Source: an uncultured Christensenella sp. (GTDB taxonomy: Bacteria > Bacillota > Clostridia > Christensenellales > Pumilibacteraceae). Taken from it: 36,401 nt of DNA. The translations under genes were made by a program, and so were the position numbers. Shown piece after piece: positions 31,775-36,401 of this stretch. The notes under the pieces were generated by a model, which was not told the origin of the DNA, searched no databases, and was given only the letters and a program-made list of their open reading frames with translations. The stretch covers positions 48,491 to 84,891 of the forward strand of contig CAJTTD010000003.1 in NCBI GenBank assembly GCA_910579205.1. The letters run 5' to 3'. Positions within the stretch are counted from its first letter, which is position 1. Every line of letters starts with the position of its first letter.

Positions 31775-33946
31775 CTAATTTTCGCCGTAAAGCTTGCGCA
31801 TGCCCGCTTTGGCGCTGTCTATAAATTTGCCGAGCGCCGAGTAACGCTCCGCAACGTAATTATTTTCCACCATGCGTTTTACGTTATACTCGTCGCCTAC
31901 GAGAACAGCCATCTTTTTCGCGCGCGTTATCGCCGTGTACAAAAGATTGCGCGTCATTATGACGGGCGATCCGCCAACGACGGGCATTACCACCGCGTCG
32001 AACTCGCAGCCTTGACTTTTATGGACGGTTACGGCGTACGAAAGTATGAGCTGCCGTCTGTTGTCGGCGGCGTATTGCGCGCGTCTGCCGTCTTCGAACT
32101 CCACTTCCATATCTCCCGCCTTGGAGATAAACGTAACGCAACCTATATCGCCGTTGAACACGCCCTTGCCGCTCTGCCCGCCGCGCGTCCATTCGAGTTC
32201 GTAATTGTTCACTATATGCATCACGCGGTCGCCCGTGTAAAAAGTGATGTCGCCCACCGTAACGCTGTCGCCCGACTTGGGATTGAGCGCCGCTTGCAAC
32301 CGCGAGTTAAGGCTGTTTACGCCCGCCACGCCGTTTTTAAGCGCGGCTATAACTTGGATCTTGCTCGGCTCAATACCGCAAAAATCGGTTATGCGCTTAG
32401 TGGCAAGCTCCACCGTCATATCGGAAACGTCTTGCGGCGTGCGCCGTTTAAAAAAGAAAAAGTCCCCGTCTTTTGCGGACAGCTCGGGCATTTGCCCCGC
32501 GTTTATGGCGTGCGCGCTCACAGCTATCCTACTCGTTTGAGACTGTCTGTATACAAACCCCAGCCGAGTAACGGGAACAAGCCCGCTTTTTATAAGATCG
32601 CGCAAAACATTGCCCGCGCCGACCGACGGGAGCTGATCGGAATCGCCCACTATTATGAGCTTGGCGGTGTCGTTCAGCGCTTCCATCAACATCTTGAACA
32701 GAAAGATATCCACCATGGAAAATTCGTCCACTATCACCGCGCCGCTCGTGAACTTTTCGCCGTCCTCCAGCGCCATGAGCGCTCTGTGCATAGTGGACGC
32801 TTCTCTTCCGCAGCCTTCGGTTATGCGCTTTGCGGCTCTGCCCGTAGGCGCTAAAAGCAACGCCGACGCACCGAGCGCGTCGAGCACGAAAAGTATACAG
32901 TTTATTATAGTGGTCTTGCCCGTGCCCGGTCCGCCCGTAATTACGGAGACCCCGCTCGACACGGCTTTTATCACCGCTTCGCGCTGCGTCGCGTGCAGCT
33001 TTATGCCCGCCGTTTTTTCAAAACGGTCGATAGTGTCGTCTATCCCCGACACCACTGCGCCCGCGTCGTCCACGCGCTTAACGAGTTTTACCGCGATCCC
33101 GTTTTCCGTTCTGTAATAGTATTCGTCCATGACCGCGCCGTCGAACGGATACACTATCTTGCGTTCCAAACGCAACATATCCAACACCCGCTCTATGGCG
33201 GCGGCATCGTCTATCTGCAACAGTCTGCCCGCTTCTTCTATGAGCGCGGCATGCGGGAGATATGTGTTGCCCTCACGCTCGCACGCAGATTTGAGCGCAT
33301 ACAGAATACCCGCGCGTATGCGGAATACAGACATGGGGTCTATGCCCATGGACTGAGCTATCTTGTCCGCAGTCAAAAACCCAATACCGCTCACGTCCTC
33401 CACAAGCACGTAAGGATTGGACTTGACCGTTTCCGCCGTCGCCGCGCCGTAAATGGCGTACAGCTTCATCGCGAGGTTGACTGTGATTCCGAAGCCCGCC
33501 AAAAACATGAGCGCGTCGCGCTCCGCTCTCATCGAATCGAACTGTTCGCCTATGGCTTTGGCTTTGGCTACCGAAATGCCCTTTATCTCGGCAAGCCGCA
33601 GCGGCGACTTTTCCAAAACTTCTATAGCGTCCGTTCCGAACTTTTCCACGATGCGCGCGGCGGTCTTTTCGCCTACGCCTTCGATCAGTCCCGAACTCAA
33701 AAATTTTATAATACCGTATGCGGTCTTTGGCTGCGCAACCGAAACCCGTTCGGCTTTGAACTGCGTTCCGAACCGCGGATGGATGACGAACTCCCCGTCC
33801 AGCTCCAAAAAATCGCCGGGCGTAACGGGCGGCATCGACCCCGCTACCGTTACGGGCTGACCCTCCGCATCGATAACAAGCACCGTCCAACCGTTTTCGT
33901 CATTGCGAAAACGCAATTCTTCGACAGACCCCGTCAACCGTTCCAA
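31775..33946 (-). CDS. recD2: RecD2-family ATP-dependent DNA helicase
   Basis: RecD2 is a 5'-3' superfamily 1B helicase in DNA repair, independent of RecBCD. The 723-residue protein has an N-terminal OB-like domain, helix-hairpin-helix motifs (LIEGVGEKTAARIVEKFG, IKGISVAKAKAI), Walker A GGPGTGKTT near residue 337, Walker B VIVDEFSMVD near 404, GDSDQLPSVGAG, and the C-terminal TVHKSQGCEFD and LLYTAITRAK motifs. The start is TTG at 33946, because GGGAG lies six bases before it; a longer reading would overlap the metK end. It lies 14 bases after metK. Confidence 0.94.
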   Translation of the reverse strand: MERLTGSVEELRFRNDENGWTVLVIDAEGQPVTVAGSMPPVTPGDFLELDGEFVIHPRFGTQFKAERVSVAQPKTAYGIIKFLSSGLIEGVGEKTAARIVEKFGTDAIEVLEKSPLRLAEIKGISVAKAKAIGEQFDSMRAERDALMFLAGFGITVNLAMKLYAIYGAATAETVKSNPYVLVEDVSGIGFLTADKIAQSMGIDPMSVFRIRAGILYALKSACEREGNTYLPHAALIEEAGRLLQIDDAAAIERVLDMLRLERKIVYPFDGAVMDEYYYRTENGIAVKLVKRVDDAGAVVSGIDDTIDRFEKTAGIKLHATQREAVIKAVSSGVSVITGGPGTGKTTIINCILFVLDALGASALLLAPTGRAAKRITEGCGREASTMHRALMALEDGEKFTSGAVIVDEFSMVDIFLFKMLMEALNDTAKLIIVGDSDQLPSVGAGNVLRDLIKSGLVPVTRLGFVYRQSQTSRIAVSAHAINAGQMPELSAKDGDFFFFKRRTPQDVSDMTVELATKRITDFCGIEPSKIQVIAALKNGVAGVNSLNSRLQAALNPKSGDSVTVGDITFYTGDRVMHIVNNYELEWTRGGQSGKGVFNGDIGCVTFISKAGDMEVEFEDGRRAQYAADNRRQLILSYAVTVHKSQGCEFDAVVMPVVGGSPVIMTRNLLYTAITRAKKMAVLVGDEYNVKRMVENNYVAERYSALGKFIDSAKAGMRKLYGEN

Positions 33947-33960
33947 TTCGTTCTCCCGCT

Positions 33961-35124
33961 TCAGTACGCCGCGGAAAGCGCTTCCACCGCGTCGAGCCGC
34001 TCCCAAGGCAGATTGGATTTACCGAAATGTCCGTAGTTGGTCGTGCGCTTGTATATGGGCGACTTGAGCCCGAGCTTTTGTATTATGGCTGCGGGACGGA
34101 AATCGAACACGCGGTTTATAGCGTCGAGTATGCGGTCGTTGTCGCCCGTGCCGAACGTATCTATATACAGCGACACGGGGCGCGCCTTGCCTATGGCGTA
34201 GCCCACTTGAAGGAGCGCTTTTTTGCAAAGCCCCGCCGCCACTACGTTCTTGCAAACGTAACGTGCGTAGTACGACGCCGAGCGATCCACCTTGGACGCG
34301 TCCTTTCCCGAAAACGCGCCGCCGCCGTGCGCGATCGCGCCGCCGTAAGTATCGACTATTATCTTTCTGCCCGTAACGCCCGTATCGCCCGCAGGCCCGC
34401 CTACTACGAACCGACCCGTCGGGTTTATGAGTATCTGCGCTTTGTCTATAAGCTTTTCGGGCAGCGCGCGTTTGACGACGCATTCGGTAATGCCGTCGCG
34501 TATATCGTTTTCTTTCGCGTCCGCGCTATGCTGCGCCGACACCACTATCGTGCGCACCGCGACGGGAACGCCGTCATCGTAATCGAGCGACACCATGGCT
34601 TTGCCGTCGGGACGTAAAAATCCAAGCTCGCCCGACTTTCGCGCTTCCGCCAAAGCCTTTGTAAGTCTGTGCGCAAACGTTATAGGCATGGGCATATACT
34701 CGTCCGTCTCCGTGCAAGCATAGCCGAACATCATGCCTTGGTCTCCCGCACCCGTCTTATCGAAATCGTCAGACGATCCGGTGCGCCGCTCCAAAGAATT
34801 AACAACACCGCGCGAAATATCGGGCGACTGTCCGTTTATGCAGTTTAGCACCGCGCATGTGGAATAGTCGAACCCGAGCGCGGGATCGTCGTAACCGACT
34901 TCCTTTATCGCGCCGCGCGTTATCTTTTGCACGTCTATAAAATCGGTAGCCGTGTCGAATTCGCCCAGCACTACGGCAAGACCCGTGGCGCAGCAAACTT
35001 CGCACGCGATACGGCTGTCCGCATCCTTTTCGAGCGCCGCGTCCAGAATGGAATCGGCTATATAATCGCAAACCTTGTCGGGATGTCCTTCGGTAACGCT
35101 TTCCGACGAAACAGTTCTTACCAT
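33961..35124 (-). CDS. metK: S-adenosylmethionine synthetase
   Basis: MetK makes S-adenosylmethionine from methionine and ATP. The 387-residue protein has SVTEGHPDK (His14, Asp16, Lys17), TGAGDQGMMFGYA, DTYGGAIAHGGGAFSGKD, and RSASYYARYVCKNVVAAG. The length is standard. The ATG at 35124 is preceded by GGAGG with six bases between; an earlier in-frame start lies before this site and is rejected. The leader is too short for a SAM riboswitch. It heads an apparent operon with recD2 and supplies the methyl donor that the island's methyltransferases need. Confidence 0.97.
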   Translation of the reverse strand: MVRTVSSESVTEGHPDKVCDYIADSILDAALEKDADSRIACEVCCATGLAVVLGEFDTATDFIDVQKITRGAIKEVGYDDPALGFDYSTCAVLNCINGQSPDISRGVVNSLERRTGSSDDFDKTGAGDQGMMFGYACTETDEYMPMPITFAHRLTKALAEARKSGELGFLRPDGKAMVSLDYDDGVPVAVRTIVVSAQHSADAKENDIRDGITECVVKRALPEKLIDKAQILINPTGRFVVGGPAGDTGVTGRKIIVDTYGGAIAHGGGAFSGKDASKVDRSASYYARYVCKNVVAAGLCKKALLQVGYAIGKARPVSLYIDTFGTGDNDRILDAINRVFDFRPAAIIQKLGLKSPIYKRTTNYGHFGKSNLPWERLDAVEALSAAY

Positions 35125-35159
35125 GCTCTTCCTCCGCGTAAAAAACAAATACGCATATT

Positions 35160-35188
35160 ATGATAAACGTTTTATCTGCGTTTGTCAA
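35160..35188 (-). promoter_or_regulatory. Promoter for metK
   Basis: TTGACA (35183-35188) and TATCAT (35160-35165) on the minus strand are 17 bases apart; the leader is about 30 bases. Confidence 0.75.
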
Positions 35189-35289
35189 GCGCGGTAAACG
35201 CGCTTTTCCGCTCGGCATGCGCTTGATGCCAAATTATGGAAAATGTCGAGTTCCGTCCGCCTAAAAAGATTATTAATAGGCAATTACTA

Positions 35290-35318
35290 TTGACATTGCC
35301 GTCGGCTAATGCTATACT
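35290..35318 (+). promoter_or_regulatory. Promoter for the DUF2188 protein
   Basis: TTGACA (35290-35295) and TATACT (35313-35318) are 17 bases apart, 27 bases before the ATG. It is divergent from the metK promoter. Confidence 0.75.
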
Positions 35319-35344
35319 TGATAATATACTGTCTGGAGGATGCA

Positions 35345-36256
35345 ATGAAAGCTCTCAACGATTGGTCGAATGCGTATCTCGGCACATGGGTAACGGAATT
35401 CGCGCCCATAATACTGATAATAGCCGTAGCGCTCGCCGTTATACTTCTAGTTACGTTTATAATCTGCGCGCTATGTCATGCGCACAACATAAAAAAATTC
35501 CGCAAGCTCAAGGAAGAGAGCGGATCTGCGCCCGCCGACGAAGCGGCTGTCCGCGAAAGCGTTGAGGCTAAGGTACGCGCCGAATACGAGTCCGCGGCGA
35601 CCGACAACTCCGCGCAATACATAGAACGCATCGACGCAATGACCGCGCGCATAGACGAACTGACATATGCGGACAAAGAAAAACAATCGCGCATAGACGC
35701 GCTCACGGAGGAGCTCGACAGAGCAAGGTCTTCGGGCGGAACAGCCGATGCGGAAAACTCGGCGCGCATCGTCGAACTCGACCGCATGCTCAACGAAAAG
35801 CAAAGCGAGATCGAGCTTTTAAAAGCGGAAAATTCGCAAATAAAAGCACAAGCTTTGCAACAACAGCTTGCTGCGCAGCAGACTGCGGCAGCACAGCAAA
35901 CGGCGAAAAAGTCAACCGCGAGCAGCGAAACTCAACAAAAATCGGCAGCGCCCAAAAAACAAACCAAGACCGCGCAACGCGCCGAGCAACCTCTATACGA
36001 AGACGAATCCCCCGCAAGCGAAGACGAGTACGACGAATACTACGACGACTACGGCGACGCTACGTCCGAAGTAAAAGTTACCGTCAAGTTCGACCGCCTG
36101 AAAAACTCGTGGGTAATACTTCGTTCGGACACGGACAGAGCGTATCGCCGCTTGGCGACCAAGCAAGAAGCTCTCGGCATAGCCAAGGACTTAGCGCGGC
36201 GGCTTCACGCCCAGCTCGTCGTCCACAAAAAAGACGGCAAATTCCAAAAGGTGTAA
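35345..36256 (+). CDS. Membrane-anchored coiled-coil protein with DUF2188 tail
   Basis: The ATG at 35345 follows GGAGG by five bases. The 303-residue protein has a single transmembrane helix at about 20-44, then a long coiled coil (55-185) rich in Glu, Lys and Ala, a Gln/Ala/Lys-rich linker, and an acidic Asp/Tyr cluster (about 222-234). The C-terminal 60 residues match the DUF2188 pattern: KNSWVILRSDTDRAYRRLATKQEALGIAKDLA and then QLVVHKKDGKFQKV. DUF2188 has no known function. The architecture suggests a tether or scaffold at the membrane. It is monocistronic, with a strong terminator. Confidence 0.85.
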   Translation: MKALNDWSNAYLGTWVTEFAPIILIIAVALAVILLVTFIICALCHAHNIKKFRKLKEESGSAPADEAAVRESVEAKVRAEYESAATDNSAQYIERIDAMTARIDELTYADKEKQSRIDALTEELDRARSSGGTADAENSARIVELDRMLNEKQSEIELLKAENSQIKAQALQQQLAAQQTAAAQQTAKKSTASSETQQKSAAPKKQTKTAQRAEQPLYEDESPASEDEYDEYYDDYGDATSEVKVTVKFDRLKNSWVILRSDTDRAYRRLATKQEALGIAKDLARRLHAQLVVHKKDGKFQKV

Positions 36257-36271
36257 ATACCGTTAAATATC

Positions 36272-36305
36272 AATACCCCGACGCCAAAACCGTCGGGGTA
36301 TTTTC
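36272..36305 (+). terminator. Terminator after the DUF2188 gene
   Basis: AATACCCCGACG (36272-36283) and CGTCGGGGTATT (36291-36302) form a perfect 12-bp stem with a 7-base loop, followed by T residues. The A/T symmetry lets it work in both directions. The last 96 bases of the window show no gene. Confidence 0.88.
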
Positions 36306-36401
36306 ATGTGCAAAACATTATGAAATAGATCGAACGAACACAAGCCAACAACTAACGTATAAGCTTTCGCATTTAAAGTTTTCTTGCCTATCGCATTTAT
36401 C

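Noticed and set aside
35125..35190. SAM riboswitch before metK
   Set aside because: The promoter leaves a leader of only about 30 bases with no structure.

Overview
The window looks like a chromosomal segment of an anaerobic, low-to-moderate G+C Firmicute of the Clostridia type, probably an uncultured gut lineage. The signs are strong AGGAGG-type ribosome sites, textbook sigma-A promoters with 17-bp spacers, formate-tetrahydrofolate ligase, RecD2, an AzgA-type purine permease and a BspA-like surface lipoprotein with Cys-rich repeats. The genus cannot be named from the sequence alone. Almost every host gene lies on the minus strand.

Left part, 1-9265: after the start of an unrecognised membrane protein (minus, runs off the edge) comes an intact tRNA-Arg(CCU) with its own promoter. 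Its last 43 bases plus three more are repeated at 9170-9215 with one mismatch. The 8.7 kb between the two copies is visibly more AT-rich than the flanks and is therefore an element integrated at the 3' end of the tRNA gene. I find no integrase, excisionase, relaxase or transposase in it. It carries two small plus-strand genes (an 83-residue protein and a sigma region-4-like protein) behind a very long imperfect hairpin. It also carries one tightly packed minus-strand operon of nine genes from a single strong promoter: XRE regulator, Vsr nickase, a C-terminally truncated C5 methyltransferase, an HNH nuclease, a hypothetical protein, an N-terminally truncated C5 methyltransferase, a PD-(D/E)XK/DUF3883-type nuclease, an intact C5 methyltransferase, and a GHKL (MutL/MORC-like) ATPase. 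This is a restriction-modification/defence island and the most unusual part of the window.

Middle part, 9393-20018: a glycerophosphodiesterase-family protein, an NCS2 purine permease, a PP2C phosphatase translationally coupled to a TPR-TIR protein, GalE, LeuRS (apparently leaderless), and a repeat-containing lipoprotein. The lipoprotein is preceded by a structured leader that ends in what looks like a terminator/antiterminator switch.

Right part, 20190-36401: a cytidylyltransferase fused to a Gfo/Idh/MocA-like domain, with a class V aminotransferase, behind a leader that holds a short ORF with a ten-G run and an intrinsic terminator. Together these suggest synthesis of a CDP-activated surface headgroup. 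Next is an operon of a short epimerase, a short AlaRS without C-Ala, and a MetRS-like protein without a recognisable KMSKS. Then comes a probable metK-recD2-membrane protein-transporter-fhs cluster linking S-adenosylmethionine and one-carbon metabolism. At the far end is a plus-strand membrane coiled-coil protein with a DUF2188 tail. Promoters, terminators and start sites were read by eye; no alignments or database searches were run.
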